Assembly: GCA_036725605.1 (NCBI GenBank)
Contig: DAIMDW010000002.1
Coordinates: 62,001 to 126,000, forward strand
Length of the DNA stretch: 64,000 bases
Direction of reading: 5' to 3'
From: CALBTQ01 sp036725605
GTDB lineage: Bacteria; Lernaellota; Lernaellaia; Lernaellales; Lernaellaceae
Every line of letters starts with the position of its first letter. Position 1 is the stretch's first letter. The notes under the pieces are model-generated. The model was not told the origin of the DNA. It ran no database searches and was given only the letters and a program-made list of their open reading frames with translations. The position numbers were made by a program, and so were the translations under genes. Shown one piece after another: positions 1 through 7,969 of this stretch.

Positions 1-853
1 TCAACCGGCTGACCTTCTGGATGAACGCGAAGGTCGATTCGTAATCGCTCGCCGGCCCCTTGTCCAAACCGACGCAGGAGTAGATTTCGCCGCGCATGGT
101 CTGCGCCACGTACATCCCGCTGTCCATCGGAATCAGGTTCGGCCCGAGAAACGGATGCAGCGCCTCGGTGACGATCGCCTCGTGTTTTTCCTTTTCGTTG
201 GGCAGTTCCAGCCCGACCTTCGCGGCGATCTCCGGCGACCACGCGGCCGCGCACAGCACGACCAGATCGCAGTCGAACTTCCCCTTGGGCGTGGCCACCC
301 GGGCGATTTTGTCGCCCTCGACCTCCAGGTCGATCACCTCGTGGAACGGGCGCACCTTGACCCCGAGTTGCTCGCAGACCTTGGTGTAGCCCCAGACCAT
401 CGCGAAGGGGAAGCACACGCCGTCGCGGTGATGGTAGATGCCCAGCTTCATGCCGTCGGTGCTGATTTCCGGCACCATCTTTTTAATCTGTCCGGGCGTG
501 AGCAACCGCGTGTGCACGCCGTTTTCCAGTTGCAGCTTGTTGTTCTTCTCGAACATCGCGGCCTGTTGGTCGGTGTAGGCGAGGAACAGGTAGCCGCCCT
601 GGCGGAACCAGTTGTTGAAGCCGGTGTCGACCGGAAAGCGTTCGAACAGTTCGGTCGAGCGCTTCATGATGCGGATGTTGTCGGCGGTCGACCACTGGCT
701 GCGCACGCCGCCGCCGCAACGCGCCGACGCGCCCGCGTTGAGGTGCTCGCGATCGAGCACGGTGATGTCCTTCCAGCCACGCTTGGCCAGGTTCCACGCC
801 AGGCTCAGGCCGACAATGCCGCCGCCGATGATGATCGTTTTCGGGCCGTTCAT
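1..853 (-). CDS. FAD-dependent oxidoreductase (DAO family), partial; putative beta subunit of a multi-subunit proline-type dehydrogenase
   Basis: The minus-strand frame is open from an ATG at 851-853 to the window edge, so the C-terminus is missing. The product begins MNGPKTIIIGGGIVGLSLAW, an FAD-binding Rossmann motif (GGGIVG) of the DAO/sarcosine oxidase beta family. Later parts read as an ordinary amine/amino-acid oxidase fold. The ATG overlaps the stop of the next upstream gene (850-853), which implies translational coupling. Together with the 2Fe-2S subunit and the large FAD/2Fe-2S subunit upstream it matches the layout of dye-linked proline dehydrogenase or sarcosine-oxidase-like complexes. 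The adjacent P5C dehydrogenase favours proline; glycine, hydroxyproline or D-amino acids remain possible. Confidence 0.8.
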   Translation of the reverse strand, partial: MNGPKTIIIGGGIVGLSLAWNLAKRGWKDITVLDREHLNAGASARCGGGVRSQWSTADNIRIMKRSTELFERFPVDTGFNNWFRQGGYLFLAYTDQQAAMFEKNNKLQLENGVHTRLLTPGQIKKMVPEISTDGMKLGIYHHRDGVCFPFAMVWGYTKVCEQLGVKVRPFHEVIDLEVEGDKIARVATPKGKFDCDLVVLCAAAWSPEIAAKVGLELPNEKEKHEAIVTEALHPFLGPNLIPMDSGMYVAQTMRGEIYSCVGLDKGPASDYESTFAFIQKVSRL

Positions 854-1128
854 TGCGCGCCCTCCTCTTTCTCACCGGCGAACGCGGCCAGCGGCGCCCA
901 GGACAACGGCGGGCGGCTGATCATCGGATGAATGTCCTCGACCGGCACGCCCTCGGCGCGCAGCACTTCGGCGATGTGGACCAGACAGTTCTTGCCCTGG
1001 CACGGTCCGGTGCCGACGGCGAGATACCGTTTGATCGATTCGATGTCCCGCATGCCGTGCGCGATCGCCTCGCGCACTTCTTCCACAGTGACGTCTTCGC
1101 AGCGACAGATGATTGTTTTGCGCGGCAT
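850..1128 (-). CDS. Small 2Fe-2S (BFD-like) subunit of the oxidoreductase complex
   Basis: This 92-residue protein has four Cys in a CxC...CxxxxC arrangement (C8, C10, C43, C48), typical of the BFD-like [2Fe-2S] domain used as an electron-transfer subunit in multimeric proline, hydroxyproline and sarcosine dehydrogenases. There is no signal peptide or membrane segment, so it is cytoplasmic. It lies between the large and small FAD subunits: its stop overlaps the downstream ATG, and its own start is 1 base after the upstream stop, so the three genes are very likely made as one complex. Its predicted role is passing electrons from the FAD site to an acceptor. The acceptor is not visible here. 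Confidence 0.8.
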   Translation of the reverse strand: MPRKTIICRCEDVTVEEVREAIAHGMRDIESIKRYLAVGTGPCQGKNCLVHIAEVLRAEGVPVEDIHPMISRPPLSWAPLAAFAGEKEEGAQ

Positions 1129-1129
1129 C

Positions 1130-2584
1130 TCACGCCTCCATCAGCGCGGCCAGTTCGGCGCGGCGCTCGTCATTCGGGTGCACATCCAGGGCGGCGGCCA
1201 GGCCGGCGACGCGGCCGCGACGCACCGCCTCGTCGGCGGCGCACTCGCCCCACATCTCGCCGGTCGTCCACAACGTCGGCTCGCTGGTCTTGCCGGTCGC
1301 GTCGACCTGCGCGACAAAGCCGTGCAGCTCGGGCGCGTAACGCACCTCGGCCCCGGCCTGCGCGGCCAGCTCCCAACTGGGCGACAGAGGCGCACAGGCC
1401 GCCACCAGATCGCAAGGCATTTTCACCCGTTCGCCGCCGCCCGTCGGCTCCAGGTGCAATCCCTTGAGGTGGAAATTGCCGCTCGCTTTGTCGACGCGAT
1501 AACCCTGGAAAATCGGTACGCCGCGGCTCTGGATCCGTTCGGCCAGCGCACCGTCGCCGGCGATCGTTTTTTCCGCCGAGACCAGTCCGCGCACGCCCAC
1601 GCCGATCTCCGGCAGCTTTTCGGCGAGGATCAACGCGGCGTCGTTCGTACCCAGTACGGTGCACGAGACCGCCGGGCAGACGCCCCAGCGCACGATGAGC
1701 TTGAGCAGACCGCGTCCGCTGAAGATGTTGGGCAGATCGGAGTTGCCGAACTGCGGCGGTTGATCGTACGCGCCGGTCGCGACGATCACCCGCCTGGCCT
1801 TGATCAACAGCAAACCGCCTTGGTGCAGCACCGCCCAGAAACCTTCGCGGTAATGGCCGATGCACTCGGCGGCGGTGAGCACGCGCACACCGGCTTCGTC
1901 GAGCTTCACTTTTTGCGCGGCGACCCAGGCCGGACCGTCGGCGGCCTCGCCCACCGGGCCGGGCCAGCCGACCAGATGCCCACCCAATTCGGGAGCATCC
2001 TCGGCCAGCAGCACCTGCGCGCCGGTCGCAGCGGCACTCAGCGCGGCGGCGATGCCCGCCGGACCCGCGCCGACGATCAGCACGTCGGCTTGCGTTTCGC
2101 GCAACGGCGGCACGGGCAGCGGTTGATCGGGCAAAGCGCCGGAGCCGGAAAACTTGCGCACGTTCTGTTGTAAAAATCGGTTGAGCCACAACGGCGAAGT
2201 CATCATTTCCTGGTAATGCAGTTTGCGCGGAAAGACGAAATCGAGCGTATGCAGCAGATCGTCGGTGGCTTGCGGAATGGCGTTTTCGCGGCGGATCGTC
2301 ATGCCGTCGCGGCACAGCACGTGGCAGGTGCGGACGTTGGGCACGCCGTCGACCCGCGCCAGGCAGCTCATGCAGCGGCCGGACAGGCAGAACAAACCGC
2401 GCGGCCGATGGAACTTCATCGACCGCGCGGCGACGCGCACGCCATTGGCATACAGGGCTACGGCAACGGGCTCTTTGGCAAAAGCCTTCAACTTGAAATC
2501 TTCGAATCGAATGGTCAGTTCGTGACCGCGATCGAATTCACGCTCGTGATGCGTGTAGATGCGATGATCCTTGATGCGTTGCAT
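1130..2584 (-). CDS. Large FAD/2Fe-2S oxidoreductase subunit (sarcosine oxidase alpha / HcnAB-like)
   Basis: The protein has 484 residues. The N-terminal ~120 residues form a Fer2_4-type [2Fe-2S] domain with Cys in RGLFCLSGRCMSC and a further Cys in RTCHVLC. A Rossmann dinucleotide-binding domain starts at VLIVGAGPAGIAAA and a second pyridine-nucleotide-oxidoreductase motif is VIVATGAYDQPP. This is the alpha-subunit architecture of heteromeric sarcosine oxidase, hydrogen cyanide synthase and multi-subunit L-proline dehydrogenase. It heads the dehydrogenase set after the aldehyde dehydrogenase gene (21-base gap). The assignment to proline rests on the neighbouring P5C dehydrogenase, not on residues seen in this subunit. 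Confidence 0.8.
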   Translation of the reverse strand: MQRIKDHRIYTHHEREFDRGHELTIRFEDFKLKAFAKEPVAVALYANGVRVAARSMKFHRPRGLFCLSGRCMSCLARVDGVPNVRTCHVLCRDGMTIRRENAIPQATDDLLHTLDFVFPRKLHYQEMMTSPLWLNRFLQQNVRKFSGSGALPDQPLPVPPLRETQADVLIVGAGPAGIAAALSAAATGAQVLLAEDAPELGGHLVGWPGPVGEAADGPAWVAAQKVKLDEAGVRVLTAAECIGHYREGFWAVLHQGGLLLIKARRVIVATGAYDQPPQFGNSDLPNIFSGRGLLKLIVRWGVCPAVSCTVLGTNDAALILAEKLPEIGVGVRGLVSAEKTIAGDGALAERIQSRGVPIFQGYRVDKASGNFHLKGLHLEPTGGGERVKMPCDLVAACAPLSPSWELAAQAGAEVRYAPELHGFVAQVDATGKTSEPTLWTTGEMWGECAADEAVRRGRVAGLAAALDVHPNDERRAELAALMEA

Positions 2585-2605
2585 GTGGCGAACCCCGTTG
2601 CTTGG

Positions 2606-4162
2606 TTAAAACCGCTCGCACACCGTTTTGGCCTGCAGGAACAGACCGAGGTAGTCGCGGCCGCCGGCCTTCGAATCGGTGCCGCTCATGTTGAAACCGC
2701 CGAAGGGCTGCACGCCGACCAGCGCGCCGGTTATTTTGCGATTAAGGTACAGGTTGCCGACATGGAACTCGCGCTTGGCGCGGTCAAGACGATCGCGGTC
2801 GGCCGAGAACAGTCCGCCGGTCAGCCCGTATTTGGTGTTGTTGGCCATCTTCAGGCCGTGCTCGAAATCCTTGACCTTGAACAGACCGAGCACCGGTCCG
2901 AAAATTTCCTCCTGGTCGATGGGGCTGCCGAACTTCACGCCTTCGATCACGGTGGGCTCGATGAACCAGCCGCCGTCGATCTTCAGTTTGTTGCCGCCGG
3001 CGATGACCTTGCCCTGCCGCTTGCCGATGCCCACGTACTTCATGCATTTGTCGAGGCTGTCTTTGTTGATCACCGGGCCCATGTAGTTGGCCGGATCGGT
3101 CACCGGGCCGACCTTGATTTTCGCCACGTGGGCCAGCAGCTTCGCCTTGAATTTGTCGTAGACCTTGTCGACGACCAGCACGCGCGAGCACGCCGAGCAC
3201 TTTTGCCCCTGGAAGCCGTAGGCCGACATCGCCACCTGCTGTGCGGCGAAATCGATATCGGCGGTTTCGTCGACCAGCGCGGTGTCCTTGCCGCCCATTT
3301 CGGCGATGAAGCGCTTGATCCAAATCTGCCCGGGCACGAGCTTGCCGGCGTTTTCGGCGATGCGCAGGCCCACTTCCATCGAGCCGGTGAAGCAGATCAT
3401 GCGCACGCGGGGATTGAGCACCAGTTCCTCGCCGCAGGTGCGGCCGGGGCCGGGCACGAAGTTGAGCACGCCGGCGGGCAGACCGGACTGATACAGCAGC
3501 TCGGCGACCTTCCAACCGATCAGCGGGGCCTCGGAGGCCGGCTTGAGACACACGGTGTTGCCGGTGACCAGCGCGGCGACGGTCATGCCGCACAAAATGG
3601 CGTTGGGGAAGTTCCAGGGCGGAATCACGCTGATCACGCCCAACGGAATGTAGAAGGTTTCGTTGGTTTCGTGCGGGAACTCGACCACGTCCATACCGCG
3701 ATCGTAGCGGAGCATTTCGCGGGCGTAGTATTCCATGAAGTCGATCGCCTCAGCGGTGTCCGCGTCGGCCTCGACCCAGTTCTTGCCCTCTTCCAGCACC
3801 ATCGTGGCGGAAAATTCGTGCTTGCGCGCCCGCATGCCCGCGGCGGCTTTGAGCAGCACGTCGGCGCGGCGGAACGCCGGCTGGCGCGCCCAATCGGCGA
3901 AGGCTTTGTCGGCGGCGGCGACGGCCGCTTTCGCCTCTTTCACGCCCGACTTGGCGAAGGTGCCCAGCACCTGGGCCGGCTTGGCCGGATTGGTCGTGGC
4001 GAAGGTGTCCTTGGTCATCACCCGCTTGCCGCCGATGATCAGCGGATAGGGTTTGCCTTTGGCCGCCTCGGCCTGCACTTTTTCCAATGCCGCCTCGAAA
4101 GCCGCCTTGTTGACTGGGTTGGAGAAATCGGTCAGCGGTTCATTCTGGAACGGTCCCGGCAT
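2606..4162 (-). CDS. rocA: 1-pyrroline-5-carboxylate dehydrogenase (ALDH superfamily)
   Basis: This 518-residue ALDH has the P5C dehydrogenase signatures: an N-terminal extension, the general-base Glu in FIAEMGGKDTALV and the nucleophilic Cys in GFQGQKCSACSR, a form typical of RocA/PruA. It oxidises glutamate-gamma-semialdehyde (from P5C) to glutamate with NAD(P)+. The start ATG at 4160-4162 follows a clear AAGGAG. It is the first gene of the minus-strand operon, so the second step of proline breakdown lies upstream of the three dehydrogenase subunits. No PutA-type proline dehydrogenase domain is fused to it, which fits the separate multi-subunit enzyme downstream. Confidence 0.9.
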   Translation of the reverse strand: MPGPFQNEPLTDFSNPVNKAAFEAALEKVQAEAAKGKPYPLIIGGKRVMTKDTFATTNPAKPAQVLGTFAKSGVKEAKAAVAAADKAFADWARQPAFRRADVLLKAAAGMRARKHEFSATMVLEEGKNWVEADADTAEAIDFMEYYAREMLRYDRGMDVVEFPHETNETFYIPLGVISVIPPWNFPNAILCGMTVAALVTGNTVCLKPASEAPLIGWKVAELLYQSGLPAGVLNFVPGPGRTCGEELVLNPRVRMICFTGSMEVGLRIAENAGKLVPGQIWIKRFIAEMGGKDTALVDETADIDFAAQQVAMSAYGFQGQKCSACSRVLVVDKVYDKFKAKLLAHVAKIKVGPVTDPANYMGPVINKDSLDKCMKYVGIGKRQGKVIAGGNKLKIDGGWFIEPTVIEGVKFGSPIDQEEIFGPVLGLFKVKDFEHGLKMANNTKYGLTGGLFSADRDRLDRAKREFHVGNLYLNRKITGALVGVQPFGGFNMSGTDSKAGGRDYLGLFLQAKTVCERF

Positions 4163-4506
4163 GATTGACTCCTTTCTTTGCTGCTTAAACTAAAAACGGC
4201 CAGCCTTACGGCTCGCCGTTTGATTCACGTATGGCAGATGGTAGGCAGCGGGTAGACACCTCCGAAGCGAGGAGTTATGCACCGCTGCAGCCTCAAAATC
4301 CACCCCCAAACACGATGCTGATACCTTCTGTCGGTGTCGCACTTTAAACCGAGGGAATGGATCATGCAACACCCAATTTTTTATCCCAAAACCGCCTGCA
4401 CTATGGATTTGACATGCCGCCGTCATGGGATTAGTGTCGGGAGTCAATTATGCGATCATCTTCGGCGACGCTTGCGTCGCCCTCAATTTTTTCCAAGGAG
4501 ATCATT
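4163..4506. other. Intergenic region between divergent operons; no gene supported
   Basis: About 340 bases separate the rocA-like start from the foldase start. A small reverse-strand open frame (4190-4447) has no ribosome site or recognisable features and I do not call it. The region should contain two divergent promoters, but no near-consensus pair stands out. Confidence 0.5.
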
Positions 4507-5496
4507 ATGCGCAAAGCACTGTACGCGATCATGATGATGGCGATCATCGTATCCTTCGCGGCCTGCGACGGCATGAACGCCGGTGGATCGGCCGCGGCTC
4601 CGGAAGGCGCGAAAATCGCCTCCGTCGACAACCAGCCGATCACCGATCAGCAGATTCTGCAGATGGTGCAGGCCGTGCGCGATCCGCGCCAGCTTTATCG
4701 CTTCACCACCGACGACGGCAAAAAGGACCTGCTGGACAAGCTGATCGACATGGAGCTGGTGTACAAAGCCGCCAAGTCCGAAAGCCTGCAGAACGATCCG
4801 GAAGTCAAAAAGATGCTCGACGGCTACGCCAAGCAGCTGCTGTTCGTCTTCTATCTGCAAAAGCACATGGAAGAAGCCGGCGGCGAAGTCAACGAGGCGG
4901 CCGCGCAGAAATACTACGACGAGCACCCGGATGAGTTTCAGCAGGGCGAGCAGGTCAAGGCGCGCCACATCCTGATCAAGGTCGACGAGAACGCCGACGA
5001 AGCGACGGTCGCGGCGGCGAAAAAGAAGATCGAAGGCCTGGCCGCGAAAGTTAAAGGCGGCGCCGACTTCGCCAAACTGGCGGAGGAAAACAGCGACGAT
5101 CCCGGCTCGAAAAAGCGCGGCGGCGATCTGGGCTTCTTCGGCCGCGGCCGCATGGTGCCGGAATTCGACGAAGCCGCGTTCGGTCTGGCGGTGGGCGAAG
5201 TGTCCGCGCCGGTGAAGTCGAAATTCGGCTTCCACATCATCAAGGTCGAAGAGCGCAAGGACAGCACCAAGCGCGAATTCGCCGAAATCAAAGATCAGCT
5301 CATGCGCAAAATGAGCTTCGAAAATCAGCAGAAGGCCTACGACGACATCGTCGGCAAGCTGCGCGCCAAGGCGAACATCCAGATCGACGAGGAAGCGCTC
5401 AAAGCGTTGAAAATCCCGATGCCGCAGTTCGGCGGCGGGCAGCCGGGCATGCAGTTGCCGGCGCAGTTGCAGGGCGCCAAGCCGGCCCAGCCGTAA
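4507..5496 (+). CDS. Peptidylprolyl isomerase lipoprotein, parvulin (PrsA/SurA/PpiC-like)
   Basis: The product has 329 residues from the ATG at 4507, which is preceded by AAGGAG (4495-4500). The longer frame from 4450 lacks a site. The N-terminus is a lipoprotein signal ending SFAAC, with Cys20 lipidated and Asp at +2. A SurA-like N-domain follows, then a parvulin domain at about residues 150-245 with VKARHILIKV, GGDLGFFGRGRMVPEFD and FGFHIIKVEER. The family assists folding of secreted or outer-membrane proteins in the cell envelope. The C-terminus is Pro/Gln/Gly-rich. The gene is monocistronic, with a strong terminator directly after it. Confidence 0.9.
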   Translation: MRKALYAIMMMAIIVSFAACDGMNAGGSAAAPEGAKIASVDNQPITDQQILQMVQAVRDPRQLYRFTTDDGKKDLLDKLIDMELVYKAAKSESLQNDPEVKKMLDGYAKQLLFVFYLQKHMEEAGGEVNEAAAQKYYDEHPDEFQQGEQVKARHILIKVDENADEATVAAAKKKIEGLAAKVKGGADFAKLAEENSDDPGSKKRGGDLGFFGRGRMVPEFDEAAFGLAVGEVSAPVKSKFGFHIIKVEERKDSTKREFAEIKDQLMRKMSFENQQKAYDDIVGKLRAKANIQIDEEALKALKIPMPQFGGGQPGMQLPAQLQGAKPAQP

Positions 5497-5516
5497 TTTA
5501 TATCGATAGTCGAGTT

Positions 5517-5558
5517 AAACGATCCGAGTCGCTCCGGCGGTTCGGATCGTTTTTTTTT
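5517..5558 (+). terminator. Rho-independent terminator after the parvulin gene
   Basis: A perfect 11-bp stem (AAACGATCCGA at 5517-5527 with TCGGATCGTTT at 5542-5552), a 14-base loop and a T-run through 5558, starting 20 bases after the stop codon. Confidence 0.9.
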
Positions 5559-5570
5559 ATCGAACTTCAT

Positions 5571-5600
5571 TTGACAGACCCGTTTCCTCCCCGATAAAAT
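5571..5600 (+). promoter_or_regulatory. Sigma-70-type promoter for the NfeD-like/flotillin operon
   Basis: TTGACA at 5571-5576 and TAAAAT at 5595-5600 with an 18-base spacer, directly after the terminator and about 60 bases before the next ATG. Confidence 0.65.
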
Positions 5601-5660
5601 AATTTTGTTATCCATGAATTGAAGTGCGGTCCAACCTGACACCACAATGAGGAAAAAACC

Positions 5661-6341
5661 ATGAGCGTTGGTTTGATCTACCTTGCCTGCCTGACGTTGG
5701 GCTTGGGCTACGCCCTGTGGACCGGCCTGCTCGGACCGCTGTTCGGCGGCGACGCGGGTGGTCATGATGCGGGCGGCGACGTCGGCGACGTCGGCGACAT
5801 CGGAGATGTAGGTGACATCGGCGACGTGGGCGATATCGGCGACGTGGGCGGCGACGTCGGCGGCGATTTCGGCGACGGTGGTCACGGCGAGTTTCTCGAT
5901 TTCAACGCCGACCACGACATGCACGCCGGCGAGGTGCATTTCTCGCCGTTGTCGCCCAACGTGATGGCCACGTTCCTGGGCTCGTTCGGCGCGCTGGGCG
6001 TGATCGGTCATTACGCGTTGCACCTGGCCTGGTGGCGCAGCCTGCTGCTGGCCACGTCTTCGGCGGTGATCATCGCCGGCGTTTTCTATTACGTGATCAA
6101 AAGCCTGTACTCGATCACCGAAGCGTCCAGCGAGGCGCGCGTGGCCGACTTGATCGGCGAAGCGGCCGAGGTATCGGTGGAGATCGCGCCGGGCAGCACC
6201 GGGGAGATCGTCTACAGCGCCATGGGCTCGCGGTATCAGGCGCCGGCGCGCGCCGACGATCCGCAGCGCGTTTTCGCCCGCGGCGACACGGTGATCATCA
6301 AACGGATCGAAAGCGGAATCTATTTCGTTGCCGAAGAATAA
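5661..6341 (+). CDS. NfeD/YuaF/YqiJ-like membrane protein with a Gly-Asp repeat
   Basis: This 226-residue protein has an N-terminal membrane segment, a low-complexity run of G-D-V/I repeats (about residues 37-75), two further membrane segments (about 100-155) and a soluble C-terminal domain of about 60 residues resembling the OB-fold of NfeD proteins. It lies 38 bases before a flotillin gene, the standard partnership of YuaF-YuaG and YqiJ-YqiK, where the pair forms membrane microdomains. The Gly-Asp repeat sits where other members have a short loop and looks like a lineage-specific expansion, possibly facing the periplasm and binding cations. The repeat's function is unknown. Confidence 0.8.
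   Translation: MSVGLIYLACLTLGLGYALWTGLLGPLFGGDAGGHDAGGDVGDVGDIGDVGDIGDVGDIGDVGGDVGGDFGDGGHGEFLDFNADHDMHAGEVHFSPLSPNVMATFLGSFGALGVIGHYALHLAWWRSLLLATSSAVIIAGVFYYVIKSLYSITEASSEARVADLIGEAAEVSVEIAPGSTGEIVYSAMGSRYQAPARADDPQRVFARGDTVIIKRIESGIYFVAEE
5773..5871 (+). repeat. In-frame tandem repeat encoding (Gly-Asp-Val/Ile)n
   Basis: Imperfect units of ggcgacgtc / ggcgacatc repeat about ten times inside the NfeD-like gene, with synonymous drift between copies. Confidence 0.8.
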
Positions 6342-6379
6342 TTTTCGTTAAGACGAACACAACCAAGGGGGATTAGCTC

Positions 6380-7900
6380 ATGCCAATGGAAGGTATTGTC
6401 GTTCTGGGCAGCCTGGGAATACTCGTACTTTTATTCCTGCTGATCGTCGCCCTGGCGCGCCGGTATCGCAAGGTCGGCCCCAACGAAGTGCTGATCATCA
6501 GCGGTTTGAACCACACCTTCACCGACGCCCACGGGCGCAAGTTGAAGGTCGGTTATCGCCTGAAGAAAGGCGGCGGCGCCTTCGTGTGGCCGCTGGTGGA
6601 ACGGGCCGACATCCTCAGCCTGGAAATCATGACCCTGGACGTGACCACGCCCGAGGTCTACACCGAACAGGGCGTGCCGGTGATGGTCGACGGCGTCGCG
6701 CAGATCAAGTTCAAGGGCGACGACATTTCGATTCGCACCGCCGCCGAGCAGTTCCTGTCCAAGGGCCGCGACGAGATCATGCGCATCGCGTTGCAGACGG
6801 TCGAAGGCCACCTGCGCGCCATCCTGGGCACGATGACCGTCGAGGACATCTACAAAAAGCGGGAAACGTTCGCCCAGCGCGTGCAGGAAATGGCGGCCAG
6901 CGACATGGCCAACATGGGCCTGCAGATCGTCTCGTTCACGCTGCGCGACATCCGCGACCGCCACGGCTATTTGGAAGCCCTCGGCAAGCCGCGCACCGCG
7001 CAGGTCAAACGCGACGCGGTGATCGCCCAGGCCGAAGCCGACCGCGACGCGGTGATCAAGAGCGCCGACGCCAAGCGCGAAGGCGAGATCGCCCGCTTCC
7101 AGGCCGAGACCAAGATCGCCGAGGCCGAAAAGGACTACTCGACGCAGAAGGAAATGTACCAGTCCGAGGTCGAGACCAAGCGCGCGGAAAAGGACCTTTC
7201 CTACGATCTGCAGAAGTACAAGAAAGGTCAGTCGGTCAAGGCCGAAGAGGTGCAGATCGAGATCGTCGAAAAGCAGAAGCGCATCGAACTGGAAGAGAAG
7301 GAAATCAAGCGGCGCGAACTCGAGCTGGTCGCGCAGGTGCACAAGCCGGCCGAAGCGGCCAAGTTCAAGGTGCAGCAGGAAGCCGAGGCGTCCAAGTTCC
7401 GCGAGACCACCGAGGCGGACGGTCGCGCGGCGGCGTACCGGGCCGAAGGTTTGTCCAAGGCCGACATCGAAAAGGCGATGGGTGTGGCCAAGGCCGAAGC
7501 CGAGAAGGCGCAGGGTCTGGCCGAGGCCGACGTCATCCGCGCGCAAGGTATGGCCGAAGCGCAGGCGATGGCCAAGAAAGCCGAAGCGTGGGCGTCCTAC
7601 AACGAAGCGGCCGTGGTGCAGATGTTCATCGAAATGCTGCCGAACCTCGCCTCGGCGATCGCGCAGCCGTTGGCCAAAACCGAGAAGATCGTCGTGGTCA
7701 ACACCGGCGACGGCAACAGCGGCGCCTCGAAGATCACCGGCGACGTGGCCACGGCCATGGCGCAACTGCCGCCGGTCATCGAGTCGCTCGCCGGCGTCAA
7801 CCTGCTGGATCTGGTCCAGAAGATCCCGGGCATCATGGCGCAGAAAAAGGCGGCCCCGCCGGCCGAACCCGGCCCCTTCGCCAACGATGAAGAAAAATAG
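6380..7900 (+). CDS. Flotillin family protein (YuaG/YqiK-like)
   Basis: The 506-residue product has one N-terminal membrane anchor (about residues 6-27), an SPFH/band-7 domain (about 30-200, with VGPNEVLIISG and the flotillin-type FTLRDIRD) and a long Glu/Ala/Lys-rich coiled coil (about 215-420) with repeated KAEAEKA-type flotillin motifs. A short C-terminal tail ends in charged residues. Flotillins oligomerise on the inner face of the cytoplasmic membrane and organise microdomains. A GGGGG ribosome site lies just before the ATG at 6380. Co-transcription with the NfeD-like gene and a terminator just downstream define a two-gene operon. Confidence 0.93.
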   Translation: MPMEGIVVLGSLGILVLLFLLIVALARRYRKVGPNEVLIISGLNHTFTDAHGRKLKVGYRLKKGGGAFVWPLVERADILSLEIMTLDVTTPEVYTEQGVPVMVDGVAQIKFKGDDISIRTAAEQFLSKGRDEIMRIALQTVEGHLRAILGTMTVEDIYKKRETFAQRVQEMAASDMANMGLQIVSFTLRDIRDRHGYLEALGKPRTAQVKRDAVIAQAEADRDAVIKSADAKREGEIARFQAETKIAEAEKDYSTQKEMYQSEVETKRAEKDLSYDLQKYKKGQSVKAEEVQIEIVEKQKRIELEEKEIKRRELELVAQVHKPAEAAKFKVQQEAEASKFRETTEADGRAAAYRAEGLSKADIEKAMGVAKAEAEKAQGLAEADVIRAQGMAEAQAMAKKAEAWASYNEAAVVQMFIEMLPNLASAIAQPLAKTEKIVVVNTGDGNSGASKITGDVATAMAQLPPVIESLAGVNLLDLVQKIPGIMAQKKAAPPAEPGPFANDEEK

Positions 7901-7922
7901 TTTGTGATGAATCGGTAAGACG

Positions 7923-7953
7923 AAGAGGAGGCCCTACAGGGTCTCCTCTTTTT
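7923..7953 (+). terminator. Rho-independent terminator after the flotillin gene
   Basis: AAGAGGAG (7923-7930) pairs with CTCCTCTT (7943-7950), extended inward by GCCC/GGGT, and is followed by T's. The next gene starts only 17 bases later, so read-through is possible. Confidence 0.8.
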
Positions 7954-7969
7954 ATTGGAGATACTAACG

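Noticed and set aside
155..931. Plus-strand open frame of 258 codons
   Set aside because: It is the antisense shadow of the FAD oxidoreductase frame, which has a Rossmann motif and runs to the window edge. The shadow is Arg/His/Gly-rich with no recognisable motif.
4190..4447. Small minus-strand frame in the gap before the parvulin gene
   Set aside because: It has no ribosome site, no domain and no codon bias, and lies in a region that should hold promoters.
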